64,000 nucleotides of DNA from Methanobrevibacter sp. TLL-48-HuF1 (GCF_023617305.1 NZ_CP081485.1:1726501-1790500), one strand, 5' to 3'. Shown: positions 28,873 to 37,635, numbered from the stretch's first letter. Notes: generated from the sequence alone by a model not told the origin. Numbers and translations: made by a program.

Positions 28873-28949
28873 AAAAGTATTACTTTTTAAACATTTTTAC
28901 TAATTGTATGTCGTTAATTGGTACTTTGTCAATATAGTAAGTATTACTT
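28873..28949. repeat. Two short palindromes built on GTATTAC
   Basis: AAAAGTATTACTTTT (28873-28887) is a perfect 15-bp palindrome around one T, and AAGTATTACTT (28939-28949) is an 11-bp one. Both lack a correctly spaced partner hexamer, so they may be weaker or auxiliary sites of the same regulator, or belong to a second one. Confidence 0.45.
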
Positions 28950-29107
28950 TTGATTAAATGGTATATTAATTAAATTGCCATAGGTTTAACGAATATTATG
29001 AACATTGTTCTGTTTGTAGGTCTTTGAAACTGATTTGGTGATGCTGGATAACTTGGTATTGCTATTGGTGCTTTCTACGAAGGGGGTTTCAATTTTTTTT
29101 TAAAAAA

Positions 29108-29116
29108 AGTAATACT
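29108..29116. repeat. Palindrome AGTAATACT
   Basis: This 9-bp perfect palindrome (centre A at 29112) is the same motif in reverse orientation. It sits 32 bases upstream of operator 2. Confidence 0.35.
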
Positions 29117-29140
29117 ATTTTTACTTTTTTTTCATAATCC

Positions 29141-29168
29141 GTAATAATTATATTTATATGGGTATTAC
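29141..29168. promoter_or_regulatory. NikR-like operator 2 overlapping the TATA box
   Basis: GTAATA at 29141-29146 and TATTAC at 29163-29168 are separated by exactly 16 bases, identical in layout to operator 1. The spacer contains the TATA box of the following gene (about 29149-29160), so occupancy would block TBP/TFB binding. Repression by metal-loaded protein is inferred. Confidence 0.62.
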
Positions 29169-29239
29169 TTTTTATATTAGAATTGTATTCATTTTTTTGT
29201 GGATACAAGTTTAATTAATTAAAAAGGAGGTTTGATTTA

Positions 29240-32083
29240 ATGGTTGTTAAAAATAACGGGAAGCGATTCGTGTTTATATTATTGGTCGTGACATTAATTG
29301 CTTTAATGATGGGCAATGTTTGTGCAGAAGATGTTAATGGTACAAATGTTGATACATTAACACCAACTAAATCAATTAATGTAGAGGTTAATTACGAATA
29401 CGCAAACGATAATAATAATGTAATTCCTGATTTTTATATTTACTCAGGTGAGGATAAAATAGAATATAACAAGGAGCTGGTTAGCTCAAACAGATTTGTT
29501 CTTACATTTAATGATAATTCTTCTAATGGGTATAATATAACTGCTTTGACTGCAGGATATATCTCTCAAAGTCAGATTATCAGTGATTCCATTACTTTTA
29601 ATTTAAAAGCTAGTGATGCATATAAACTTGGTCGTGATGTAACTGCTGATGCAGACAGGTTATTGGACTTTAAAACTGCTGATGATATTCTTGTTGTAAC
29701 AACAGCAGGAGTTACCAAGTTAAATGGTAAATCAACTGAAGATGCTCTTGAAGCTATTTTAAACTACGGAACTAAAATTAAATATTCAAATGTTTTAATG
29801 TTGCGTGACACTGCTGTTAATCCAATTGATTTTGCTTTTATTGTTAAAAGAGGAAATGAATTAAAAGCAGTAATTTATGAAAACGGTTCAAGATCTTATT
29901 CTTACTTAGGTACAATTTCTGAAAATATGACCAGAGAACAATGGAATAATTATTTCAAGTCTATTCATGGTCAAAATGCTTGGTCATTTGCAAGTTTAGC
30001 TAATGGATGGGTTGCAGGTGTTTCTAGAGAAGTACTTCAGGAAGCAGCATTTCATGGACATATCTGTGAAGGTACACTTGGTGGTTACAGTATTGTCAAA
30101 GCTTTAATAAAATATTATCCTCCAGTTCAAGAAACTTTAACTGGTGGAGGATCTCCAGCTGATGTTACTTCCTACAAAATATTAGGAGTTCCTGGAGGCT
30201 CTGATGATGATGCAGTACTATTTTTCTTAGATGCTACAATTGGTAAAACTTCATATGTTGGAATTGACACCACTGCAACTGGTGCTACTGAAAACATGAT
30301 TGGTTTTATTAGATGGGATGCAAAATCATTATTTGGTGATTTAATTATAATGAGTTTTGATTCTAAGAAGATAAAAGCTGATTTTAAAGCCGAAACTGGT
30401 ATTAATGCTGATGCTGGAAGCTTAGAAGAATTAAAATATTGTACTTGGTGGATTAATAAAATTAATAAAAATCCTGAAGAATTAGCAACATTTTTATATG
30501 AATTTACTAATTTAACTGAAGAACAATACTATTATTTGATGGGAACTGCAAAAAGTGTTGTTCATGGTAATGTATCTATTGATCCTATTGATTCTCATGG
30601 ATTAGATATGAATTATATTTTATCATTAAATTTACCTAAAGCAACAAGAACTGTTTCTTCTAATGGGTCTGCTTCATTATCTGATAAAGAAATGAAAAAT
30701 ATTGCTTATGAAGCATTCAATAAAGCTAATGCTATTTTTAAAAAGGAATTAAATATTAATTTAGGTAAAGATAATGTGGATTTAGGTATATTTACTTCTG
30801 CAGGTTATGTTTATTTAAATGGTAAAGAAACTGTTGTAATACGTGATGGACTTCATGAAATTGCTGGTGCAACTCTATACAGTAAAAACTTGTTACAATA
30901 TCACCAGGCATTATGGAAACCATTATGGTTTACATTTATATTGCGTAATCCTAATTCTGATGTTTTATACTCAGTTTATTTAAGGTATAATCCTGATGGA
31001 ACATGGTTTGTCGGTGAATTAAATGGAAGTAATGTTGTTGATATTGGGATTGAAACTTTAAACAATTCTGTAAAAGTAAAAGCAATTCAAAAAACTTTCA
31101 TGCCTGATAAAAATTGGAATAATATTCAATCTATTGCAAATGCATGGAAATCAAATCCTAATTTTGATCAAATAATGGCTTTTTTATACCATAATCATGT
31201 TTGTCCGGGTGTACAGCCTGGATTTTTCATAACTGATTATATTCAACAGAATCATCCGTTAGGTGAAAATGAATCATATAATTACATTGCATCTAGTACT
31301 TATTGTAAAGATGATAGTTTGACTTATTTGTTAGGTGTATCTCCGGGTATGGGAACTTATTTTGTTCAAAAATTACCTGATTCTGATGTAACTTCTGCAT
31401 ATGTGGAGGGAGCTACTGATGAGGGTGCTTTAGTTATTTGGGATAATAATTTAAATATTGGTCGTGTTGTTATTGTTTCATTTAAATGGCCTAAAGTAGA
31501 TACTAGTATGTATGCTACTTCTGAAGCAAAACGCGCTGCTCAAATTCAAGCATTCATTGATTTATACAAGGGAATAAATAATCCAAATGTTTTAGAAAAA
31601 TTTGTTGTTAAAACCAGTGAAGAAAAATGGATTACTGCTGAGCAATTTAATTTATTAAAGTCAGGATCTGGTGAATTAAACACTATGTCTTATATTAAGA
31701 GTCTTGACGGTTCAGTAACTAAAGAAGATTTGTTAAAACAGTTAGAAAAGAATAACAATTCAAACACTAATACTAATGTTAACAATAATACTAACTCTAA
31801 TTCCAACTCTAATGTTAATGAAATATCTCATTCATCAGCAAGCAGTGCAGGTGTTTATAATAATCGTAACACACCGCAAAGTAGTAATTCTAATGTTGGC
31901 GATTCAAATAATGCATTAGATCCAAGCAGTGCTGATTTAGGTTCTGATAATGGTAAATCTTATGAAGTTTCTAAAAAATCTCCAGCTAAATCCATTAATC
32001 CAGATTATATGCCATATGTAGTAATTGTCATATTAATTGTAGGAATATTAGTTGGTGTAGGTTATATGAAACATAGAAAATAG
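29240..32083 (+). CDS. Surface protein with two FmdE-like metal-binding domains
   Basis: The 947-residue protein has a signal peptide (residues 12-30, ending NVCA), a beta-rich N-terminal domain, then two halves built alike: a domain with LNGK and a Trp-rich segment, followed by an FmdE-like domain. The His-Cys signatures are FHGHICEG (about residues 271-278) and YHNHVCPG (about residues 649-656). An Asn/Ser-rich spacer (about residues 835-915) leads to one C-terminal helix VVIVILIVGILVGVGY with a KHRK end. True FmdE subunits are cytoplasmic; this one is exported and anchored, with no other fmd genes nearby. The His/Cys sites could bind nickel or zinc. It is divergent from cbiM and under a NikR-like site. 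The family is fairly sure; the function is inferred. Confidence 0.8.
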   Translation: MVVKNNGKRFVFILLVVTLIALMMGNVCAEDVNGTNVDTLTPTKSINVEVNYEYANDNNNVIPDFYIYSGEDKIEYNKELVSSNRFVLTFNDNSSNGYNITALTAGYISQSQIISDSITFNLKASDAYKLGRDVTADADRLLDFKTADDILVVTTAGVTKLNGKSTEDALEAILNYGTKIKYSNVLMLRDTAVNPIDFAFIVKRGNELKAVIYENGSRSYSYLGTISENMTREQWNNYFKSIHGQNAWSFASLANGWVAGVSREVLQEAAFHGHICEGTLGGYSIVKALIKYYPPVQETLTGGGSPADVTSYKILGVPGGSDDDAVLFFLDATIGKTSYVGIDTTATGATENMIGFIRWDAKSLFGDLIIMSFDSKKIKADFKAETGINADAGSLEELKYCTWWINKINKNPEELATFLYEFTNLTEEQYYYLMGTAKSVVHGNVSIDPIDSHGLDMNYILSLNLPKATRTVSSNGSASLSDKEMKNIAYEAFNKANAIFKKELNINLGKDNVDLGIFTSAGYVYLNGKETVVIRDGLHEIAGATLYSKNLLQYHQALWKPLWFTFILRNPNSDVLYSVYLRYNPDGTWFVGELNGSNVVDIGIETLNNSVKVKAIQKTFMPDKNWNNIQSIANAWKSNPNFDQIMAFLYHNHVCPGVQPGFFITDYIQQNHPLGENESYNYIASSTYCKDDSLTYLLGVSPGMGTYFVQKLPDSDVTSAYVEGATDEGALVIWDNNLNIGRVVIVSFKWPKVDTSMYATSEAKRAAQIQAFIDLYKGINNPNVLEKFVVKTSEEKWITAEQFNLLKSGSGELNTMSYIKSLDGSVTKEDLLKQLEKNNNSNTNTNVNNNTNSNSNSNVNEISHSSASSAGVYNNRNTPQSSNSNVGDSNNALDPSSADLGSDNGKSYEVSKKSPAKSINPDYMPYVVIVILIVGILVGVGYMKHRK

Positions 32084-32154
32084 GAATTTTTGTATTTATG
32101 GATTGCATATTAATTTTTTAGTATGCAATTCTTTTAATATTTTTTTTGATTTAA

Positions 32155-32640
32155 ATGAATTTTAAAAATATATTATTGTTAATCTCAATAATTTCTCTAA
32201 TATTTGTTTGTGTAGGTGGAGTAGCTGCACATCCTGGACACGGACATGAATATATTGAAGAGGTTTCTTCATCTTCAGATTCTCCACAGTCAGCTCCTTC
32301 ACATTCCGGTTCATATCAACAGTCTCATTCTTCAGGTGGTTCTTTCGCTTCTCACACTTACCAATCTGAAAGTTCTCAGGGAGTGGCTGAAAAAACACAT
32401 AGTTCTACTGGCGGAAAATCTGCCAAATCCAGTGTTGATTCACAAAATGAGGTGTCTGATTCTGGAGATATGAATGTTGATGAGGTTAATAATTCAAATA
32501 CAACAGATAACAGTACTGCAGAGGAGGTAGTTGAAGAAACTAATCCTTTATTTAGCACATCTAATATTCTTATTTACATAGTGGTTTTTTTAGTAGGTTT
32601 ATTTGGTTCAATATGTTTAATGAAATTATTTTCTAAATGA
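32155..32640 (+). CDS. His-led secreted membrane protein
   Basis: The protein has 161 residues. The signal peptide (residues 1-25) should be cut after GGVAA, giving a mature N-terminus that starts HPGHGHEYIEE, with three His in the first six residues. The middle is Ser/His/Asn rich and probably unstructured. One C-terminal helix NILIYIVVFLVGLFGSICL with a KLFSK tail anchors it. The plan (external N-terminal His cluster, flexible stalk, anchor) fits a metal scavenger. It lies 71 bases after the FmdE-like gene on the same strand and 210 bases before hypE. I know no named family. Confidence 0.7.
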   Translation: MNFKNILLLISIISLIFVCVGGVAAHPGHGHEYIEEVSSSSDSPQSAPSHSGSYQQSHSSGGSFASHTYQSESSQGVAEKTHSSTGGKSAKSSVDSQNEVSDSGDMNVDEVNNSNTTDNSTAEEVVEETNPLFSTSNILIYIVVFLVGLFGSICLMKLFSK

Positions 32641-32850
32641 ATTTTATTAAATGAAGTTATAAAACATAAAACACTTTTTAAAAATCATTTTTTTTATTTC
32701 TTTTTTTATAGGTTTATTAAAATAGGTGAAATCCAATATTTTAATTAACTATAATATTTCAAAAATATATTTCTGATATAACAACTATAATTAAATAGTT
32801 GATATTACAGACAATATAATTATAACTTTAATTATTTTTTAGGAGATAAA

Positions 32851-33870
32851 ATGTCAGAAGATAAAATTAGTATGAATCATGGTGCTGGTGGAGAGGTAAT
32901 GGCTAATTTAATCTCCAGTGCTGTTTTGGATAATATCACTAAAAAAAGTGTTAATGGTGGTATTAGCTTAGACGCTTTAGATGATGGTGCAACTATTCCA
33001 ATAGGTGACTATGAGATTGTTGTAACTACTGATGGCCATACTATCGACCCGCTATTCTTCCCTGGTGGAGATATTGGTAGGATTTCCGCAGCAGGAACTA
33101 TTAATGATGTTTCTGTTATGGGTGCTAAACCGCTAGCTATTTCTAATGCGATTATTATGCAAGAGGGTTTCCCTATTGCTGATTTGGACAGGATAATGAA
33201 ATCCTTAAATGAAACTTGTGAAGAAGTTGATGTTGCTGTTATTACTGGTGATACCAAGGTAATGGAGCAAGGTAAGATTGACGGTATTGTAATGGTAACA
33301 ACAGGTATTGGAATAGCTAAAAAAGGAGAGATTGTTCGTGATTCTACTTTGGAAGTTGGTGATAAAATAATTGTCACAGGTTCTTTGGGAGACCATGGAA
33401 TGAGTCTCATGTCTTTTAGGGAAGGTTTCGGTTTTGAAACTGATTTGAAATCTGATACTGCTCCGATGTGGAATGTTGTTAAAAAAGCACTTGATGTAGG
33501 TGGAGTTACTGCTATGAAAGACCCTACCCGTGGCGGCTTTGCAAATGCAATTAATGAAATGGCTTCAAAATCTGGAAAAGGTGTTTTACTTCATCAGGAA
33601 GCAATTCCAATTAAAAAAGAAGTTCATGCAGTTTCTGAAATGTTAGGTATTGATCCCTTTGAAGTGGCTAATGAGGGGAAAGTCGTTATGGGTGTTAAAG
33701 CTGATAAGGCTGAGGAAGTTCTTGAAGCAATTAAAACTGAAGAATATGGAAAAGATGCAGCTATTATTGGTGAAGTTATTGAAGGAGATTATGTTGTTGT
33801 TGAAACTCCAATTGGTGGGGAAAGAATACTTGAAGCTCCAATAGCCGATCCGGTTCCAAGAGTATGTTAA
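32851..33870 (+). CDS. hypE: Hydrogenase maturation protein HypE
   Basis: HypE dehydrates the thiocarboxamide on its own C-terminal Cys to thiocyanate, supplying the CN ligands of [NiFe] hydrogenases. The 339-residue protein has MNHGAGGEVMANLI near the start, TTDGHTIDPLFFPGGDIGR, MKDPTRGGFANAINEMA and the essential C-terminal PVPRVC. The ribosome site AGGAGA is present. Methanogens need it for F420-reducing and Mvh/Ech/Eha-type hydrogenases. The RDD-protein gene follows after 12 bases. Confidence 0.97.
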   Translation: MSEDKISMNHGAGGEVMANLISSAVLDNITKKSVNGGISLDALDDGATIPIGDYEIVVTTDGHTIDPLFFPGGDIGRISAAGTINDVSVMGAKPLAISNAIIMQEGFPIADLDRIMKSLNETCEEVDVAVITGDTKVMEQGKIDGIVMVTTGIGIAKKGEIVRDSTLEVGDKIIVTGSLGDHGMSLMSFREGFGFETDLKSDTAPMWNVVKKALDVGGVTAMKDPTRGGFANAINEMASKSGKGVLLHQEAIPIKKEVHAVSEMLGIDPFEVANEGKVVMGVKADKAEEVLEAIKTEEYGKDAAIIGEVIEGDYVVVETPIGGERILEAPIADPVPRVC

Positions 33871-33882
33871 TTAGGTGATATT

Positions 33883-34287
33883 ATGGCAAGTTTATTTACA
33901 AGAAGGATTGCAGCTTATCTTGCTGATTTTTTTGTAGTTTCAGCATTTATGTGGATTGTATCATTTGTTTTGTATATGTTAGCAAATCCTTATAGTATGA
34001 ATTCACTTTATTCTTATTTCCCGTATGTAGTGCCTGTTTTAATAATGGTTTATTTTGTTGTATGTGAAAAGTATAAGGGAGCTACTGTTGGTAAAGCTTT
34101 ATTATATTTACAGGTTAGATCCAACAACGGAGAATATGTTTCATGGCCGCAAGCTATTGTCCGTAATTTAACTAAAATATATTGGTTCCCAATAATATTT
34201 GATTGGGCAATTGGTAAAATATTAGGTAAAAATGATAGAATTTTAAATTCAATTACTAAAACAAGGGTTTTTGATGAATTAAGATAA
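33883..34287 (+). CDS. RDD family membrane protein
   Basis: This 134-residue protein has about three hydrophobic segments. It begins with the RDD-type segment FTRRIAAYLADFFVVSAFMWIV and contains the family's GATVGKALLYLQVRS and WPQAIVRN stretches. RDD proteins are poorly characterised, with transport or ion exchange suggested for some. Translational linkage to hypE is likely (12-base gap, GGTGATATT site). Confidence 0.82.
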   Translation: MASLFTRRIAAYLADFFVVSAFMWIVSFVLYMLANPYSMNSLYSYFPYVVPVLIMVYFVVCEKYKGATVGKALLYLQVRSNNGEYVSWPQAIVRNLTKIYWFPIIFDWAIGKILGKNDRILNSITKTRVFDELR

Positions 34288-34322
34288 AACTTTTTTATTT
34301 TTCTTTTTTTTTGGTGTTATTT

Positions 34323-34964
34323 ATGATTAATCGGGTGCAGGTTTTATGGTATTTAAATAAAGATGATTTGGAAAATTATTGCTTGGACTTTAAACCTTAT
34401 AAATCTCATAAACTTGATGGGTATGAAATTTGTGAGGTAGATGAAGATTTGATTTTTGATTTGTGTGATCGAGATCCTGATAAATTACAACCTATTGATT
34501 ATTTTAAAAATAAAACTGAAATTAAGAATTATTTAACTGATTATATTACAAATGAAGAATATGAATTAGCTGTCGATTCTCCCGAACTTAAAGATAAAAT
34601 TAATAAAGCTATTGAAACTATTGATTTTTCAGATGAAGGCTATTATATCAGTGTGGGTTCTGGTGAAATAGGAGATAGTGAAAATAAAATTGTTCATTGG
34701 TATGAAGCTCTTAAAAAAGAGTATAACAGTTCTTCAAAGGATAATATATGGGTTTTAATGGTTACTGGTTATGATCCTTATGATTTAAAACCAAGCGGTA
34801 AAGTTTTAACTTATGTATTGGCTGATATTTTAAATTTACATGAATCTTATTTTGATGACATTATTCCAAATAAGGGTCTTTTGGAAATTTCAGAGTGGAA
34901 TGATATTTTAGATGAAGTTTACAGGAAAAATAAATTGTATTTAGGTCTTCATAGAACTGTTTAA
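34323..34964 (+). CDS. Uncharacterised acidic protein
   Basis: The ATG at 34323 is used because GGTG sits eight bases before it; an in-frame start four codons upstream has no ribosome site. The 213-residue protein is acidic, soluble, and has no cysteine cluster or membrane segment apart from DLCDRD. It resembles in broad plan the YfbM/DUF1877 type of protein, but the match is not strong enough to assign. It stands alone between the hypE pair and a convergent thermonuclease. Confidence 0.65.
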   Translation: MINRVQVLWYLNKDDLENYCLDFKPYKSHKLDGYEICEVDEDLIFDLCDRDPDKLQPIDYFKNKTEIKNYLTDYITNEEYELAVDSPELKDKINKAIETIDFSDEGYYISVGSGEIGDSENKIVHWYEALKKEYNSSSKDNIWVLMVTGYDPYDLKPSGKVLTYVLADILNLHESYFDDIIPNKGLLEISEWNDILDEVYRKNKLYLGLHRTV

Positions 34965-34981
34965 AAAATAAAAATGAGAAA

Positions 34982-35467
34982 TTATACACTGCCTTTAGCA
35001 AATTCGCTTGGAGGTATGTACATAATTTCCGCCAGATTTTCGTTTAATAATTCTCTGTTTATATCTAAATCTTCAGTATAAACAATAGCTAATGTTCTGT
35101 TGTATTTGTCGTAGTGTTTTTTATCATCAATATCTAAATAAACTGTTTTTCCAAGGCATTTTTCTTTAACATAGTCTTTTGCTTCGTGATAGCCCGGTTC
35201 TCCTCGTTCAGGAGTGTTTACCTGCACAAATCTGATTTTTCCAATACCTTCTACCCAGATTGTATCTCCGTCTACGACTTTGTAACATTTTCCACTAGCT
35301 TCATAGTGTACATTTCGCACTTCATGAGTTTTGGAATCCTCAATATTAAGTGTTCCCTGTGAAGGTGCAGCTGCTACTTCATTATCCATGAAATGCATAG
35401 CAGTTGAAACTGCAAATACTCCAACAAATAATATAAGTAATATTAAGGAGAGGTTTCTAGCTTTCAT
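34982..35467 (-). CDS. Membrane-anchored thermonuclease (SNase-like)
   Basis: The 161-residue protein has an N-terminal signal or anchor helix (residues 6-24) and the SNase domain (about residues 58-155). The catalytic set is visible: CYKVVDGDTIWV with Asp, IRFVQVNTPERG (Arg and Glu) and KYNRTLAIVY (second Arg). It would act outside the membrane, perhaps degrading foreign DNA for nutrients. The Ca-binding Asp pair (VDGDT) is intact. Confidence 0.9.
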   Translation of the reverse strand: MKARNLSLILLILFVGVFAVSTAMHFMDNEVAAAPSQGTLNIEDSKTHEVRNVHYEASGKCYKVVDGDTIWVEGIGKIRFVQVNTPERGEPGYHEAKDYVKEKCLGKTVYLDIDDKKHYDKYNRTLAIVYTEDLDINRELLNENLAEIMYIPPSEFAKGSV

Positions 35468-35509
35468 TGTTTTTTTATATGGTATTTTAACTTAAATAAA
35501 TGTTGTGTT

Positions 35510-36193
35510 TTAATCGTGTATACAGTAACTTTGGAATCTGCAGCTTTTACATTTGTTCGGATTTTTTGTTTTTATAAATGGTTTTTCTCCTTCAAATAAA
35601 CCATTCATCCTATCAATTATGAATTTAATTGATTTTTGTGCATCTTCATCAAATTCTTCACTCCAGAATATGTTGTCAGTTCCTCTTTGTCTTAAGGCAC
35701 CTACAATTTTTCTTTTGTCATTAATCATATTTTTAAATGCAAGACAATATGCTCTGACCTGATTTATTGTTGATCCATATGCTCTGTTTCCTGGTTTGTC
35801 ATCAATTATCACAAATTCCTCAGGAGTCATCCATATTTCATCTATAAATCCTCTGATTCCATATTCCGGAGAAATTACAAACATTTCTCTTGTTACTGTT
35901 TTTTCAGTTTTTGAAAATTCAAGTACTTCCTCAAAGGTTGCAGGTGTTGCACTTTCCTGGAACTTCTCTTCTAACTGGTTGTGTACGTTGGTTCCTGTAG
36001 TCATAGCCTGTGTTTCACCTACTTTTACTCCCTGGAAGTACTGCAGATATAGCTGATACTCACAATATCCCTGTTGATTTAACCAGCTAATAGGGAAATT
36101 GTTTTTACCTTCGATAATTTGGACACCTTTAATATTTGGATGGTATTTAATGTCCCAATCTTTGTTTAAATCAGTGATAATTTTGTTTTCCAT
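35510..36193 (-). CDS. Cas4/RecB-like PD-(D/E)XK nuclease, stand-alone
   Basis: The 227-residue protein has Cas4-like landmarks: a first cysteine in QQGYCEYQLYLQY (about residue 43), the Asp motif GIRGFIDEIW, the core FVIIDDKPGN (Asp-Asp-Lys in place of the usual ExK), QVRAYCLA for the QxxxY motif, and a C-terminal CKSCRFQSYC. The four cysteines should hold an Fe-S cluster. No CRISPR array or other cas gene is in the window, so a repair role is likelier than adaptation. It is divergent from the radical-SAM-like gene. Confidence 0.85.
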   Translation of the reverse strand: MENKIITDLNKDWDIKYHPNIKGVQIIEGKNNFPISWLNQQGYCEYQLYLQYFQGVKVGETQAMTTGTNVHNQLEEKFQESATPATFEEVLEFSKTEKTVTREMFVISPEYGIRGFIDEIWMTPEEFVIIDDKPGNRAYGSTINQVRAYCLAFKNMINDKRKIVGALRQRGTDNIFWSEEFDEDAQKSIKFIIDRMNGLFEGEKPFIKTKNPNKCKSCRFQSYCIHD

Positions 36194-36294
36194 ATGTAGT
36201 ATTTTGTTGTTTTTAAAATATAATTCTTTAGTTAAATTTAAATATTATTGTAACTTAATTTTATCTTAATTAATGAAATTTACATTTTGGAGAG

Positions 36295-37635
36295 ATGAAA
36301 TTGAGTTTTACCAAAAATAAAGATGTAGACAGCGAAGATATTGCAAATAAAGTACAGACTTTTGAAAATATAGTTGGCAGTTCTCTTGTTCAAAAATTAA
36401 TCAAATCAGCAACTGTAAAATGCAGAAGGTGTGGAAAAAATCCTTTGGAAGTTGCAATTGATTATTATTTAGGTAAAAGATCAGATATCTGTTTAAAATG
36501 TAGATTGCTTGTTCCGGTAATTAAAACAGTTGTCGGAAATAGCATCAGTATTTTTGGAATGTCAGAAAAAGAATTGATTGATTTAATGCAGGATTCATAC
36601 TGGACTAAAGGTCTGGTCAGTGTAATAAAAGGTCTTGGAGAAATAGGAATTGAAAAGCCATTTGTTCCTGCAGCACCTCTTCAGGTTCAATGGAATTTAA
36701 CAGATGGTGAACTGTCTTTTGAACAGATACATGATGCAATAGAAAAATTAGCTAATTTTGGAGTTGCACATATTACATTTATCGGAAAAACTGATTCATC
36801 ATTTATTAAACATGCAAATGATGTAGGAATGTATCCCTGCTTAATCAGCAATGGATTTAATCTGGAAAAAATTGATAAATATGTTGATGCAGGAGTTAAA
36901 TTTGTAGATATTTCTCTGGAAAGCATTAGTCCTAAAAAGCATAATGAAAAATTTGGAATTGATAATTTATGGGAAAATGCAGTTGAATCCATTAAAAAAT
37001 ATAGTGAAAATGATGTTTATGTGGAAGTTTCAACAGAAGTAACTCAGGATAATCTTTTGGAAATTCCTCAAATAATCGAGTTTTTAAAGCAGTTAGGAGT
37101 TGGATGGTATAAACTGGATATTATCAATGGAGATTTAAATGATAATCAGAGACTGGAACTGTTTAAGCTAATTTATATGGAAAATATCAATGAAGACATG
37201 CAGATATTAACTAATGATCCTCAATTAGGTGATATTACCTCAACAATTCAGTGTAATGGCATGAACATGATTCCAACACATTTCTTTAATTTGAATTATG
37301 ACAAGGAAGCTATGAAAGAGCTGGGAAATTATATTGGCAGCTGCGGAGCTGGAAGATTTTACATGGCAATAGATGGAAATGGAGATATTTACCCCTGTGA
37401 TTATTTCAGGAATTTAAAAATAGCTAATATTCGTGATGATTTAGACAGTATGTGGCTAAATAATGATGTTTTATTAAATCTTAGAAATAGAAGCCTTTTA
37501 AAAGGAAAGTGCGGATGCTGTGAATCCAAATATATTTGTGGTGGATGTCGTAAAAGAGCATTTATGGAAAATAATGATTATTTGTCTGAAGATAATCATT
37601 GTTTAAAGGACATTAAGGAAAATCTTTTAAATTAG
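36295..37635 (+). CDS. Radical-SAM/SPASM-like protein lacking the SAM cluster motif
   Basis: The 446-residue protein has an N-terminal zinc-ribbon-like pair (CRRCGKN ... CLKC, about residues 43-66). After the usual lead-in PLQVQWNLT (about residue 128), where family members have the CxxxCxxC loop, the sequence jumps straight to DGELSFEQIHDAIEKLANFG. The GGEP motif is also altered (THITFIG then KTDS). The barrel strands that follow (YPCLISNGFNLEKIDKYVDAG; KFVDISLE) and the C-terminal SPASM cysteines (GSCGAGRF, YPCDYF, KCGCCESKYICGGCRKRAF) are intact. It probably cannot cleave SAM, so a pseudoenzyme is likely. No nearby partner is evident. Confidence 0.82.
   Translation: MKLSFTKNKDVDSEDIANKVQTFENIVGSSLVQKLIKSATVKCRRCGKNPLEVAIDYYLGKRSDICLKCRLLVPVIKTVVGNSISIFGMSEKELIDLMQDSYWTKGLVSVIKGLGEIGIEKPFVPAAPLQVQWNLTDGELSFEQIHDAIEKLANFGVAHITFIGKTDSSFIKHANDVGMYPCLISNGFNLEKIDKYVDAGVKFVDISLESISPKKHNEKFGIDNLWENAVESIKKYSENDVYVEVSTEVTQDNLLEIPQIIEFLKQLGVGWYKLDIINGDLNDNQRLELFKLIYMENINEDMQILTNDPQLGDITSTIQCNGMNMIPTHFFNLNYDKEAMKELGNYIGSCGAGRFYMAIDGNGDIYPCDYFRNLKIANIRDDLDSMWLNNDVLLNLRNRSLLKGKCGCCESKYICGGCRKRAFMENNDYLSEDNHCLKDIKENLLN

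Larger units (their letters stand above)
28787..29239. promoter_or_regulatory. Divergent control region of cbiM and the FmdE-like surface protein gene
   Basis: The 453-base spacer has a minus-strand TATA box for cbiM (TTTAAATATATAAG, complement of about 28810-28823) and a plus-strand TATA box TATATTTATATG (about 29149-29160). AAAAAGGAGG at 29221-29230 is the ribosome site of the plus-strand gene. Several copies of GTATTAC/GTAATAC are spread through it and are described separately. No open frame is convincing. Confidence 0.65.

Noticed and set aside
29240-32083. Formylmethanofuran dehydrogenase subunit E proper
   Set aside because: The protein has a signal peptide and a C-terminal anchor, is three times longer than expected, and no fmd/fwd genes are adjacent.
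32162-32558. Alternative frames over the His-led membrane protein
   Set aside because: They result from biased Ser/His codons; only the plus frame from 32155 has a signal peptide and an anchor.
35510-36193. Part of a CRISPR-Cas adaptation module
   Set aside because: No cas1, cas2 or repeats in the window; neighbours are a thermonuclease and a radical-SAM-like gene.
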